From positions 62,001 to 126,000 of the forward strand of contig NZ_JAODOR010000010.1 of assembly GCF_025398275.1 (NCBI RefSeq): a DNA stretch of 64,000 nt. Reading direction: 5' to 3'. The notes beneath the pieces were generated by a model that made no database searches, was not told the origin of the DNA, and worked only from the letters and a program-made list of their open reading frames with translations. The position numbers were made by a program, and so were the translations under genes. The DNA comes from Microbacterium memoriense. GTDB taxonomy: Bacteria > Actinomycetota > Actinomycetes > Actinomycetales > Microbacteriaceae. Below, piece by piece: positions 41,410-50,768 of the stretch; the stretch's first letter is position 1, and each line of letters starts with the position of its first letter.

Positions 41410-42621
41410 ATGGATCGCGAGCGCATCGAACGCATCGGACGGCGCGTACTGCTGCCGTGCGTCGCCGTTCTGCTGGCGCTCGCGGTGGGCGGGATCCTCG
41501 TCTCCACGCTCGGCGTGTCCGCATGGGATGCGGCGGCCACCGTCGTCCAGGCGGGCTTCACCTGTGATCCCGGCTACTGCAACATCGGTGGCACCTTCGC
41601 CCTCGCCGCCCCCATCATCTTCTGCGCACTGGGAGCGGTCGTCAGCCTCCGCAGCGGGCTTTTCAGTATCGGCCAGGAAGGCCAATACGCCCTCGGCGGC
41701 CTGGCCGCCGCGGTCGTCGGATACGCGGTGCCGTTGCCCCTGGGCGTGCACCCGGTGTTCTGCCTGCTCATCGCCGCGATCGTCGGGGCGCTCTGGGGGG
41801 TGATCCCGGCGGTGCTGAAGGTCTATCTCGGGGTCAACGAGCTCATCATCACGATCGTGCTGAACACGGTCGCCGGGCTCCTCCTCGACTTCCTGGTCAA
41901 CTATCCGCTGCGCTTCGAGGCATCCACGGTCGGATACACCCAGCCCATCCTCGACACCGCGAAGCTGCCGTTGTTCGACACGTCGACCAAGTTCGGCCTG
42001 GCCTTCCCGCTCGCCCTGCTCGCCGCGCTCGGCGTCTGGTTCTACCTCTCCCGCACGACGCGGGGCTACGAGCAGCGGATGGGGGGAGAGGCTCCGGCCT
42101 TCGCCCGGTACTCGGGGATGTCCAGCCGCGGCGCCGTGCTGCGCGCGGGGCTCATGGGCGGCGCGCTGGCGGGCCTCGGCGGTGGGGTGCAGGTGCTCGG
42201 CACGAACTACCGGGTCATCGAGGGATTCAGCGACGGTACCGGACTCACCGGCCTGACAGCGGCCATCCTCGGCGGCACGACCGCGATCGGTGCAGCCGTG
42301 GTCGGAGTGCTGTACGCCGGTATCACCGTCGGCGCCGTCAACGGTCTCCAGATCGTCCTCGGCGTCCCCCGTGAGATCGGTTCGACGGTCCTCGCGCTCA
42401 TGATCGTCTTCGTCGCCGCGCAGGCACCGCTGCTCGCCCGCCTGGAGCGGTTCACCGACCGGCGACGCGCGAACGGCATGATCGACGCTGGCGCGCCTCC
42501 GCCTCCGCCTCCGCCTCCGCCTTCGCCCCCCGCCCCGGAGGCGCCGGACGGGCACCGCGCCGGTGGCTGGGACGACGCTGCATCGACCATCCGCCCGCAC
42601 GCCGAGGAGGTGACCCCGTGA
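41410..42621 (+). CDS. ABC transporter permease, BMP/nucleoside type (NupP/YufP-like), subunit 1
   Basis: 403 residues from ATG 41410. At least eight hydrophobic spans; typical LivH-like permease motifs SLRSGLFSIGQEGQYALGGL and GVNELIITIVLNTVAGLLLDF. The C-terminal 55 residues are a hydrophilic tail with a run of nine prolines encoded by five CCTCCG-type hexamers (42496-42525). It forms the channel with the next gene (GTGA overlap) and uses the ATPase at 44769 and lipoprotein at 43655. Purine nucleosides are the common cargo of the family, which is not proof here. Confidence 0.9.
   Translation: MDRERIERIGRRVLLPCVAVLLALAVGGILVSTLGVSAWDAAATVVQAGFTCDPGYCNIGGTFALAAPIIFCALGAVVSLRSGLFSIGQEGQYALGGLAAAVVGYAVPLPLGVHPVFCLLIAAIVGALWGVIPAVLKVYLGVNELIITIVLNTVAGLLLDFLVNYPLRFEASTVGYTQPILDTAKLPLFDTSTKFGLAFPLALLAALGVWFYLSRTTRGYEQRMGGEAPAFARYSGMSSRGAVLRAGLMGGALAGLGGGVQVLGTNYRVIEGFSDGTGLTGLTAAILGGTTAIGAAVVGVLYAGITVGAVNGLQIVLGVPREIGSTVLALMIVFVAAQAPLLARLERFTDRRRANGMIDAGAPPPPPPPPPSPPAPEAPDGHRAGGWDDAASTIRPHAEEVTP
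42496..42525. repeat. CCTCCG hexanucleotide microsatellite in permease gene
   Basis: Four perfect CCTCCG units (42496-42519) plus CCTTCG (42520-42525), encoding a polyproline tail. Hexamer units preserve frame, so length could vary by slippage without breaking the gene. Confidence 0.85.
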
Positions 42622-43643
42622 ACGTCTTCGCAGACTTCCTCAACAGCGGCATACGACTGACCACGCCGATCCTGTTCGCGGCGCTCGCCTCGCTCATCTC
42701 GGCGCGAGTGGGGGTGCTCAACCTCGCGATCGAGTCCAAGGTCCTCGGCGGCGCCTTCGTCGGCATCCTCGTCGGCGCCGCGACCGGGAACCCCTTCATC
42801 GGGGTGATCGCGGCTGCGCTGACCGGTGCGGTCATCGGTGCGATCATGGCCGGCGCGCACCGGATCGGCGTCGACCTCGTGGTGCTCGCCATCGGGCTGA
42901 ACATCCTCGTCCTGCAACTGACGGTATTCGTCATGCGGTCCTACCTCGACGGGGTCGGTACCTTCAAACCGGACGTCGCGAAGTTCCCGCCGGTCGAGGT
43001 GCCGTTCGCGACCGAGGTGCCCTTTCTGGACCACCTGCTGGCGCACCTCAACTGGATGGTCTACGTGGCCTTCCTGCTCGTCGCCGTCGTCGCCGTGTGG
43101 TTCCGCACCCGCAGCGGCCGGCACCTGCTCGCCGTCGGTGAGGCGCCGACGGCCGCCGCGAGCGCCGGTCTGAAGGTCGGTCGCACGCAGCTGTGGGCGC
43201 TGGTCGCGGCGGGCGCGGTCGCGGGTCTCGGCGGCGCGTTCCTGTCCATCGGCGACCTCGGTCTGTTCACCCGCAACATGAGCGCCGACCGTGGCTGGAT
43301 CGGGATCACCGCGGCACTACTCGCGCTGAACAAGCCCGGCCTGCTGATCCCCGCCGCCGCCGTCTTCGGCCTCGCCAGCGCGGCCAGCATCCGTCTGCAG
43401 CAGTTCGACGTGCCGGCGAATCTCACCCAGTTCATCCCGCAGGGTGCCGCTTTCGTCGCTCTGGTCCTCGTCGGGGTGCACGCCACGTCGCGCGGACGGT
43501 TCATCGACCTGTGGAACCGCAGCACCCGCATCCGGCTGCGACGTCCGCCCAGACCGCCGGCGGCGGCAGGCACCGGGCCCGACGGCCCCCCGCCTTCCGC
43601 CACCTCGGAACGCACCACCACCGCACCCGCATCCACACACTGA
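42618..43643 (+). CDS. ABC transporter permease, BMP/nucleoside type, subunit 2
   Basis: 341 residues from GTG 42618 (GTGA overlap). Eight or more hydrophobic spans; ASLISARVGVLNLAIESKVLGG and the conserved loop LLAVGEAPTAAASAGLKVGR match NupQ/YufQ-type permeases. The C terminus is a Pro/Arg-rich hydrophilic tail (RLRRPPRPPAAAGTG...). Partner of the gene at 41410. Confidence 0.9.
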   Translation: MNVFADFLNSGIRLTTPILFAALASLISARVGVLNLAIESKVLGGAFVGILVGAATGNPFIGVIAAALTGAVIGAIMAGAHRIGVDLVVLAIGLNILVLQLTVFVMRSYLDGVGTFKPDVAKFPPVEVPFATEVPFLDHLLAHLNWMVYVAFLLVAVVAVWFRTRSGRHLLAVGEAPTAAASAGLKVGRTQLWALVAAGAVAGLGGAFLSIGDLGLFTRNMSADRGWIGITAALLALNKPGLLIPAAAVFGLASAASIRLQQFDVPANLTQFIPQGAAFVALVLVGVHATSRGRFIDLWNRSTRIRLRRPPRPPAAAGTGPDGPPPSATSERTTTAPASTH

Positions 43644-43654
43644 GGAGAACATCC

Positions 43655-44740
43655 ATGTCCCGCACCCGAATGTCGATCGGCGCCGGCGTCCTGCTGGTGA
43701 GCGCGATCGCCCTCGCCGGCTGTGCCGGCGGCGATGCGACGGGCGCCGCCCCCGCATCCGACACGTTCAGCTACGCGCTCGTCACCCCCGGCGCCGCGGG
43801 CGACGGCGGTTTCATCGACTCGGCCATCGCTGGGACGAAGCTCGCCGAATCCGAGCTCGGGGTCACCGGCCGCGTCGTCGAGGCTGAGTCGGTCTCGCAG
43901 CAGGAGGGGGTCCTCCGCTCGACCGTCGCGACCAAGCCCGGCATCATCATCGCGCCCGGGCTGGACCCGGATTCGCTCCTCGCTGTCGCGCAGGAGAACC
44001 CGGACCAGCTCTTCGGCGTACCGAGCGACATCTTCGCCGACGAGCTTCCCGAGAACGTGCAGGCCTACGCGATCAATGTGCACGAGTCGAGCTTCCTGGG
44101 CGGCTACGTCGCGGGCTCGCTCACGCAGACGAAGAAGGTCGGCGCAGTCCTCGGCATCGACAACCCGGGGCTGAACCAGTTCTTCTACGGCTATAAGCAG
44201 GGTGTCCTCGCGGCGTGCCCCGACTGCGTCGTCACGCCGAGCTACCTCAACGGCGAGTTCGGCGACCCGTCTGTCGGCCAGGAGGCGGCGCTCGCGCTGT
44301 ACCAGGGTGGCAACGACATCGTCTTCGCCGTCGCCGGTCTCTCCGGCCAGGGCGTGTTCGCCGCGGCCGCCCAGCAGGGCGCCTACGCGATCGGGGTGGA
44401 TTCGAACCAGGACGGTGACGCGCCGGGCACCATCCTCGTGTCGGTGATGAAGCGCGTCGACATGACCACCCTGAACCTCATCCGCGCGGCCCAGGACGGG
44501 GAGTTCACCCCCGGCTTCGTCGCCGCCGGTATGAAGGACGGGGTCACCGGGCTCTCGTGGGACGACGGATCCACCGTGTTCGCAGAGAACGGCCCGGCCG
44601 CGATGGTCGCGCTGCTGCCCGATGTGCAGACGCAAATCGAGGAGCTGCAGGAGCAGATCCTCGGCGGTTCGCTGGTTGTCTGCGACGCCCTCAACGAACC
44701 GTCCAGCGCGGCCTGCACCGCCGTCGGCCTCGCCGGCTGA
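43655..44740 (+). CDS. BMP-family substrate-binding lipoprotein
   Basis: 361 residues from ATG 43655 with GAGGAGA upstream. Signal peptide with lipobox IALAGC (Cys23). The mature domain matches basic membrane protein/PnrA-like receptors: FSYALVTPGAAGDGGFIDSA, ESSFLGGYVAGSLTQTKKVG, GIDNPGLNQFFYGYKQGVLA, YAIGVDSNQDGDAPG and TILVSVMKRVD. In characterised members the ligand is a purine nucleoside, bound by Asp and aromatic residues in these loops. Confidence 0.93.
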   Translation: MSRTRMSIGAGVLLVSAIALAGCAGGDATGAAPASDTFSYALVTPGAAGDGGFIDSAIAGTKLAESELGVTGRVVEAESVSQQEGVLRSTVATKPGIIIAPGLDPDSLLAVAQENPDQLFGVPSDIFADELPENVQAYAINVHESSFLGGYVAGSLTQTKKVGAVLGIDNPGLNQFFYGYKQGVLAACPDCVVTPSYLNGEFGDPSVGQEAALALYQGGNDIVFAVAGLSGQGVFAAAAQQGAYAIGVDSNQDGDAPGTILVSVMKRVDMTTLNLIRAAQDGEFTPGFVAAGMKDGVTGLSWDDGSTVFAENGPAAMVALLPDVQTQIEELQEQILGGSLVVCDALNEPSSAACTAVGLAG

Positions 44741-44768
44741 TCCCGAACGACGACAAGGACCTCTCACG

Positions 44769-46313
44769 ATGATCGAGACCTCGAGCGAGACCCCGCCCCG
44801 GTTGGAGATGCGCGGGATGCGGAAGTACTTCGCCGCGTCCGGTGTGCTGGCGGTGGCGGACGTCTCGCTCGAGGTCGCGCCAGGGGAGGTCGTCGCCATC
44901 ATCGGCGAGAACGGAACCGGTAAGAGCACGCTGATGAATCTGCTCTTCGGGGTGCACCATCCCGACGCGGGGCAAATCCTGATCGATGGCCGACCTGTGG
45001 AGATCCGCGACCAGCAGGACGCGATCGCGTTCGGGCTCGGCATGGTGCACCAGCATTTCGAGCTCGTGCCGAGCTTCTCGGTCGCCCAGAACGTGTTGCT
45101 CGGGCGGGAGCCGCGTCGCCGCGGACTCTACGACGACCGGGGCGCGCGACGCCGGGTGGCGGAGCTCGCCGCCGAGACGGGGCTCGTGATCGATCCGGCC
45201 GCGCGGGTGCGCGACCTGCCGATCGGTGCGCAGCAGCGCGTCGAGATCCTGAAGGCGCTCGCCGCCGAGGCGCGACTGCTCATCCTCGACGAACCCACGG
45301 CGGTGCTGACCCCGCAGGAGGCAGACGACCTGCTCGTGATGGTGCGCCGCCTCGCCGCGAGCGGGAGGTCCGTCGTGTTCATCTCGCACAAGCTTCCCGA
45401 GGTGCGCGCGATCGCCGACCGCATCATCGTGATGCGCCGTGGTCGGGTCGTCGGGAATCTGGTCCGCGGCGAGGCGGACGACGCGGAACTCGCCCGGCTC
45501 ATGGTCGGTCGCGACGTCCTGCTCACCGCAGATCGCGCCCCGGATGCGGCCGGTGATGTGCTGCTGGAGGTGCGGGAGGCGCGGGTCGCGCCCTCAGCCG
45601 ACGGGACCCCCGGGCTCAAGGACGTGCATCTCCAACTTCGCGAACGCGAGATCCTCGGCATCGCCGGGGTCAGCGGTAACGGACAGGACGAACTGATTGA
45701 TGCGCTGGCGGGATTGCGGCGCCTCGAGGGCGGCGCCGTCCGGATGCGCGACACGGACCTCACCGATGCCGACCCGGCCGCCACCCGCCGCGCCGGGATC
45801 GCCCACATCGCAGGGGACCGGATGCAGGTCGGTCTGAACCTGCAGGCCACGCTCGAGGAGAACGCCGCCTCGACCGCCTACCGTTCCGCCCGGTTCAGCC
45901 GTGCGGGCCTCATCCGCCGTGGCGCCCGCCGACGCTTCGCAGAGCAGATCATCGCCGACTACGAGGTCCGCGGGGCTGCACCCGACCGCCCGGTCGGGTC
46001 GCTCTCGGGTGGCAATCTGCAGAAGGTCGTGATCGGGCGCGAGCTCTCGGGCCGGCCTGAGGTCGTCCTCGCGAACCAGCCCACCCGCGGCCTGGATGTC
46101 GGATCGATCGAGTTCGTGCACCGCGCCCTGTCCGCGGCGCGGGCCGAGGGCAGCGGCGTGCTCCTCGTGTCCACCGAGCTCGATGAGATCCTCGCCCTCT
46201 CCGACCGGGTCGCCGTCATGTACGACGGCACTTTGGTCGGTCCCTTCCCCCGAGACGACGTCGACCGGGAGCGTCTCGGCGCTTTGATGGCCGGCGGAAA
46301 GGCCGACGCATGA
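44769..46313 (+). CDS. ABC transporter ATP-binding protein with two nucleotide-binding domains (RbsA/YufO type)
   Basis: 514 residues from ATG 44769. The first domain has Walker A GENGTGKSTLMN, LDEPTAVLTPQE and FISHKLPE. The second has a degenerate Walker A (GVSGNGQDELIDAL, no Lys), signature LSGGNLQKVVIGREL and Walker B region LANQPTRGLDVGS. This tandem arrangement powers BMP-type importers. It overlaps the amidohydrolase gene by 4 bp. Confidence 0.95.
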   Translation: MIETSSETPPRLEMRGMRKYFAASGVLAVADVSLEVAPGEVVAIIGENGTGKSTLMNLLFGVHHPDAGQILIDGRPVEIRDQQDAIAFGLGMVHQHFELVPSFSVAQNVLLGREPRRRGLYDDRGARRRVAELAAETGLVIDPAARVRDLPIGAQQRVEILKALAAEARLLILDEPTAVLTPQEADDLLVMVRRLAASGRSVVFISHKLPEVRAIADRIIVMRRGRVVGNLVRGEADDAELARLMVGRDVLLTADRAPDAAGDVLLEVREARVAPSADGTPGLKDVHLQLREREILGIAGVSGNGQDELIDALAGLRRLEGGAVRMRDTDLTDADPAATRRAGIAHIAGDRMQVGLNLQATLEENAASTAYRSARFSRAGLIRRGARRRFAEQIIADYEVRGAAPDRPVGSLSGGNLQKVVIGRELSGRPEVVLANQPTRGLDVGSIEFVHRALSAARAEGSGVLLVSTELDEILALSDRVAVMYDGTLVGPFPRDDVDRERLGALMAGGKADA

Positions 46314-47659
46314 CCTCCACCACTCCCCGCCTCATCGTGGCCGACCTCGTCTGGACCGGCACCGGAGACGCCCTGGAGCCGGGCGTCGTCGAGATCTCGG
46401 ACGGCAGGATCAGCGCCGTCTCGCCGCTGCGGGGTGCGCGGCCGGCCGGCCCGGACGTCGCCGACCTCGGCGCGTCCCTGCTGATGCCCGGACTGGTCAA
46501 CACCCACGCGCACACGCCGATGTCCCTCATGCGGGGCGTCGCGCAGGGGCATTCGCTCCTGTGCATGGAGGGCTACCTCGAGGTGCTACGTACCCGCGAG
46601 GCGCACCTCACCCCCGATCTCGTGCCCGCCTCGGTGGCGGTCAGCTGCGCGGATTTCATCCGGCACGGTGTGACGGCTTTCGCGGACCAGTACTTCTACG
46701 CCGACGACATCGCACCCACGGTGATGCGGTCGGGCCTGCGGGCGGCGATCGGATGGGGCATCGTCGAGCTCGGCGATGACGACGCGCGAGCACGGGAACT
46801 CGCCGAGGCCACCCGGTTCGCGGAGTCCATGGCCGGGGTGTCCCGGGTGGTCCGCGGGTGGGTCGGTCCGCACGCGTACTTCGTCGACAACCAGGTCGAG
46901 GCCATGCGCGCCGAGCGCGACCTCGCCCGCCGATTGGGCGTCGGACTGCACGTGCACTTCTCGACATCCGGTGAGGAGGACGCGCTGTGCCAGGAGGCGT
47001 ACGGGCGGCCGGCGCTGGAGGTCATGGCCGAGATGGGGATGCTGGACGTGCCCACGATCCTCGCCCACTGCAACACCGTCCCCGTCGACCAGCTGCCGTT
47101 GCTGGCCGGCACCCGTGCCGCGATGGCCGTCATCCCCTCGGTCGCCATGCAGTCGGGGGTTCCGGCGGCACCCGTGCGCGCGGCGCTCGACGCCGGCGTG
47201 ACGGTGACGCTCGGAAGCGACAACGTCTGCAACAACACGAACGTGGACCTGTTCGAGGAGATGCGAATGCTGGGCAAGCTCGCCGCCTTCACCTCGCGGT
47301 CCCCGAACAACGTCAGCCCCCGCGAGATCCTCGGGATCGCCACGGTCAACGGGCACCGTGCGCTCGACGGCGGTGCCGACGACGGTCTGATCGCCGTCGG
47401 CGCGGTCGCCGATCTGATCGCGGTCCCACTCGCCGAGATCCCGCGCGGGCCGGTCGGTGCGCAGAGCCTGGAGGCGGCGCTCGTCTACGGCGTCAGCGGA
47501 GCCTCGGTCAGCCACAGCATGGTCGATGGGCGGTGGCTCATGACCGATCGCGTGGTGCGCACGCTGGACGTTGAGGCCGCGCTCATCCAGCAGCAGGCTG
47601 ACTACGACACGCTCGTCGCGCGGACGGCGGGCGCGCCGGCCGACGGAAGGTGGCTGTGA
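46310..47659 (+). CDS. amidohydrolase of the adenosine/S-adenosylhomocysteine/TRZ deaminase group
   Basis: 449 residues from ATG 46310. Metal site HxH (His66, His68 in LVNTHAHTPMSLMRG), further ligands in LHVHFSTSGEE and ILAHCNTVP, and the catalytic Asp in LGSDNVCNNTN; dihydroorotase-like barrel with flanking beta domain. Family members deaminate adenine-containing nucleosides, cytosine, guanine or triazines. The SD-NVxxNNTN variant around the last ligand differs from the common SDGAASNN of MTA/SAH deaminases, so the substrate may be different. Its place in a BMP importer operon suggests a nucleoside-like compound. Confidence 0.88.
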   Translation: MTSTTPRLIVADLVWTGTGDALEPGVVEISDGRISAVSPLRGARPAGPDVADLGASLLMPGLVNTHAHTPMSLMRGVAQGHSLLCMEGYLEVLRTREAHLTPDLVPASVAVSCADFIRHGVTAFADQYFYADDIAPTVMRSGLRAAIGWGIVELGDDDARARELAEATRFAESMAGVSRVVRGWVGPHAYFVDNQVEAMRAERDLARRLGVGLHVHFSTSGEEDALCQEAYGRPALEVMAEMGMLDVPTILAHCNTVPVDQLPLLAGTRAAMAVIPSVAMQSGVPAAPVRAALDAGVTVTLGSDNVCNNTNVDLFEEMRMLGKLAAFTSRSPNNVSPREILGIATVNGHRALDGGADDGLIAVGAVADLIAVPLAEIPRGPVGAQSLEAALVYGVSGASVSHSMVDGRWLMTDRVVRTLDVEAALIQQQADYDTLVARTAGAPADGRWL

Positions 47660-48450
47660 TGGATGCGCGCGAACGCCGCGCCCGGATCGAGGAGCGGGTG
47701 GTGCGAAACGGCGAGGTGCTGTTCGCCCAGCTCGCCACCGAGTTCGATGTCAGCGAGATGACGATCCGGCGCGACATCGAGACGCTGCAGCAGGCGGGCG
47801 TCGTGCGCCGGATCTCCGGCGGCGCCATCGCCCTGACCGGCACCGCCTTCGAGCCGTCGTACGGTCTGCGCGCCGGGACGGCCGTCGAATCCAAGATGCA
47901 CATCGCCGAGCGCATCGCGGATTTGCTGCGTCCCGGCGAGACGGTCGCCCTCGACGGAGGATCGACGGTGGGTGCGGTCGCCCGCGCCATCCGCGGCAGG
48001 GGGCTCAGCCTGACCGTCGTGACACCCTCGATCTTGGTCGCCTCGACACTCGCCGACGACGAGGGGACCACCATCATCCTCACCGGCGGGCGGCTGCGGT
48101 CGGGCGAGATGAGCCTCGTGGGGACGGACGCCGAGGCGACCTTCGCACGCTACAACTGCGACACGTTCGTCATCGGCGTCGCCGGCGTGGACGCCGAGCA
48201 CGGGCTCACCGAATACCACCCCCAGGAGGCGAGCGTGAAGCGCGCCGCCATCGCGGCGAGTTCCCGGCTGATCGTCGGCGTGGACTCCACCAAGCTCGGC
48301 CGTGTCCACCTGGTCAACATTGCCCCGCTCACGCGGGTGTCCGCCCTCGTCACCGACGCCGCCGACGCCGACCTCACCGTCCGTGCAGCCGCGGCCGCCG
48401 GTGCCGACACCATCCTTGTCCCCCCGCCGGTGCGGGCCACGGACGTCTGA
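47659..48450 (+). CDS. DeoR-family transcriptional regulator
   Basis: 263 residues from ATG 47659 (stop/start TGATG overlap; GGAAGG 9 bp upstream; GTG 47650 is an alternative). N-terminal DeoR HTH: RRARIEERVVRNGEVLFAQL and VSEMTIRRDIETLQQAGVVR; C-terminal phosphosugar sensor: KMHIAERIADLLRPGETVAL, DGGSTVGAVARAI, VVTPSILVASTLAD and DSTKLGRVHLVNIA. DeoR proteins typically sense a phosphorylated sugar, here perhaps the product of the kinase at 49285. Confidence 0.93.
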   Translation: MDARERRARIEERVVRNGEVLFAQLATEFDVSEMTIRRDIETLQQAGVVRRISGGAIALTGTAFEPSYGLRAGTAVESKMHIAERIADLLRPGETVALDGGSTVGAVARAIRGRGLSLTVVTPSILVASTLADDEGTTIILTGGRLRSGEMSLVGTDAEATFARYNCDTFVIGVAGVDAEHGLTEYHPQEASVKRAAIAASSRLIVGVDSTKLGRVHLVNIAPLTRVSALVTDAADADLTVRAAAAAGADTILVPPPVRATDV

Positions 48451-48484
48451 CCCCGATAGCCATCACCTGTTCTCTGGAGTTTCC

Positions 48485-49288
48485 ATGCCCTCATTGTTCC
48501 GCTCGGCATTCCCCGGTGTCGACAAGCCCCTCATCGCCATGGCGCACGTCCCCGCGCTGCCCGGCACCCCGCTCTACGACGCCCAGGGCGGCGTCGACGC
48601 CCTCGTCGAGCACGTCCATCGGGACGTCGGCATCCTCGTCGACGCCGGTTTCGACGCCGTGATGTTCTGCAACGAGAATGATCGGCCCTATCAGCTGCAC
48701 GCCGGGCCGGAATCGGCGGCAGTGATGAGTCGGGTCGTCACGGAGTGCCGCCCGACGTCGATCCCCTTCGGCGTCGACTTCCTCTGGGACCCGCGGATCG
48801 CGCTGGCGACCGCGGTCGCGACCGGAGCATCGTTCCTGCGCGAGGTCGTCACGGGCGTCTGGGAGTCCGACATGGGCTTGTGGAACACGGATGCCGCAAC
48901 CACCCTGCGCGAGCGCCGCCGGCTCGACGCACACGGCCTGGCCGTGCTGATGAACGTGACGCCCGAGTTCGCCTCCCCGCTGGGAACGCGCACGCCCGCA
49001 CAGGTAGCGCGCTCGACCGTGGTGTCGTCCCTCGCCGACGGCATCCTCGTCTCCGGCCCGATGGCGGGTGCCGGGCCCGACGTGTCCACGCTCCGCGAGG
49101 TCCGCGATGCCGTGCCGGACGAGGTCCCCGTGCTGCTGAACACCGGCGCACGGGCGGAGACGATCGCGGAGATGCTGGCGATCGCCGACGGTTGCATCGT
49201 CGGTTCGTCGTTGAAGGTCGACGGTGAAACCTGGAACCCCGTCGATCCCGATCGCGCGCGTCGTTTCGTCGCGGCGGCCAAGGGGTGA
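48485..49288 (+). CDS. BtpA/SgcQ-family TIM-barrel protein
   Basis: 267 residues from ATG 48485. The BtpA family pattern is clear: KPLIAMAHVPALPGTPLYDA, DVGILVDAGFDAVMFCNEND, PFGVDFLWDPRIALATAVAT, FLREVVTGVWESDMGLWNTD and VLLNTGARAETIAEMLAIAD with GSSLKVDGETWNPVD at the end (phosphate-binding-like loop). The reaction is unknown; family members occur in sugar and nucleoside operons, e.g. SgcQ. Coupled (GTGA) to the FGGY kinase that follows. It may cleave or isomerise the sugar part of the imported compound. Confidence 0.87.
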   Translation: MPSLFRSAFPGVDKPLIAMAHVPALPGTPLYDAQGGVDALVEHVHRDVGILVDAGFDAVMFCNENDRPYQLHAGPESAAVMSRVVTECRPTSIPFGVDFLWDPRIALATAVATGASFLREVVTGVWESDMGLWNTDAATTLRERRRLDAHGLAVLMNVTPEFASPLGTRTPAQVARSTVVSSLADGILVSGPMAGAGPDVSTLREVRDAVPDEVPVLLNTGARAETIAEMLAIADGCIVGSSLKVDGETWNPVDPDRARRFVAAAKG

Positions 49289-50757
49289 CGGCCGCATTCA
49301 CGATCGGTATCGACATCGGCACGACCGCCGTCAAGGCGGCTGTACTCGATCCCGACCGCGGCATCGTCGCCCAGGCGAGCCGCAGCAACCGGCTGCACTC
49401 TCCGCATCCGGGCTGGGCCGAGGCCGATCCCGCAATGTGGCTTTCGAACGCGGCGGGCGCGGTGCGGGAGGTCGTGCGCGGGATCGGCGCGCACCGCATC
49501 GCGGCGATCGCGACGAGCGGCATGGTGCCGGCGGTGGTCGCCGTCGACGCGGCGGGCATCCCGGTGCGCCCGGCGATCCTGCAGAACGACACCCGCGCCG
49601 CGCTCGAGGTGACCGAGCTGGCCGGTGGTCTACGGGCCGCGGACACGCTCGCGCGCACCGGGTCACCGGTCAGTCAGCAGTCTGTCGCGCCGAAGTTGCG
49701 GTGGCTGGCGCGGCACGAACCCGACGCGTGGCGGCGGACGGCGGCGGTGATGGGGTCGTACGACTGGTTGCTGGTCGCGCTCGGCGCGCGCGTGCACGTC
49801 GAGCGCAACTGGGCGATCGAGTCCGGGTTGTTCGATCTGGCCGCGCTGCCCTACGAGCCGGTCCTGCGCGCCCTTCCGGAGATCGGGTCACGGCTCGCGT
49901 CGCCGGTGACAGGCGGCGACGTGGTCGGTGAACTGAGCGTCGAGGGCAGTGCCCTGCTCGGTCTCCCGGCCGGACTGCCCCTGGTGGCCGGCGGTGCGGA
50001 CCATGTCCTTTCGGCGTTCGGCGCGGGACTGTCGGCGCCCGGGGACTGGCTGATAAAGCTCGGCGGGGCGGGGGACATCCTCGTGGTCAGCCCCGAGCCC
50101 GTCACGGATGAGCGGTTCTTCCTCGACGAGCACCCGATCGCCGGGCGATACCTGCCGAACGGCTGCATGGCGACCAGCGGCAGCCTCGTGCGCTGGGTGC
50201 AGGGCGCGCTCGGTATCGAGGACCTGGCCGCCATGGACGCCGAGGCCGCCGGGCGCGGGGCCGGTGAGGTGCTCTGTCTGCCCTACTTCCTCGGCGAGAA
50301 GACGCCGCTGAACGATCCCGAGCTGCGCGGCGTCTTCGCCGGTTTCCATCTCGGGCACACGCGCGCGGACCTCTACCGGGCTGGGTTGGAGGGCGTCGCG
50401 TTCGCCTTCCGTCACAACGCGGAGTCCTTCCGCGACCGTGGCCTGGCGCTGGAACGGGCGGTCGTCACGGACGGCGGGGCCACGTCGCTGCTGTGGAAGC
50501 AGATCCACGCCAGTGTGCTCGGTGCGCCGCTGGGCACGGTAGTCGACCACCCGGGCGCGGCGCTGGGGGCCGCGGTCCTCGCCGCCTGCGGGGCGGGGGT
50601 GCTTCCCGGCCCCGAGTCGATCGAGCGGTTCGTGCGGTCGGGCCCTACGGTGGACCCGGATCCGGCGCTCACCGACCGGTATGACGACGCGTATGCACTC
50701 TGGCGTGAGCTCGGCGTTGTGACGGCCCCGACGATGCGCGCCCTCGGGCGCCTCTGA
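49285..50757 (+). CDS. FGGY-family carbohydrate kinase
   Basis: 490 residues from GTG 49285. FGGY/actin-like fold: FTIGIDIGTTAVKAAVLDPD (phosphate 1), SVAPKLRWLARHEPDAWRRT, VAGGADHVLSAFGAGL, CLPYFLGEKTPLNDPELRG and VVTDGGATSLLWKQIHASVL, matching xylulokinase-like members. The substrate is a sugar, probably the pentose or deoxysugar released by the upstream enzymes. It is the last gene of the operon; a gabT fragment begins 11 bp downstream. Confidence 0.92.
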   Translation: MTAAFTIGIDIGTTAVKAAVLDPDRGIVAQASRSNRLHSPHPGWAEADPAMWLSNAAGAVREVVRGIGAHRIAAIATSGMVPAVVAVDAAGIPVRPAILQNDTRAALEVTELAGGLRAADTLARTGSPVSQQSVAPKLRWLARHEPDAWRRTAAVMGSYDWLLVALGARVHVERNWAIESGLFDLAALPYEPVLRALPEIGSRLASPVTGGDVVGELSVEGSALLGLPAGLPLVAGGADHVLSAFGAGLSAPGDWLIKLGGAGDILVVSPEPVTDERFFLDEHPIAGRYLPNGCMATSGSLVRWVQGALGIEDLAAMDAEAAGRGAGEVLCLPYFLGEKTPLNDPELRGVFAGFHLGHTRADLYRAGLEGVAFAFRHNAESFRDRGLALERAVVTDGGATSLLWKQIHASVLGAPLGTVVDHPGAALGAAVLAACGAGVLPGPESIERFVRSGPTVDPDPALTDRYDDAYALWRELGVVTAPTMRALGRL

Positions 50758-50768
50758 GCGTCTAGGCG

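Noticed and set aside
41410..50757. Ribose/autoinducer-2 (Lsr/Rbs) operon
   Set aside because: The lipoprotein and permeases are BMP/nucleoside type rather than RbsB/RbsC, and there is no LsrF/LsrG, although the DeoR-kinase pairing is superficially similar.
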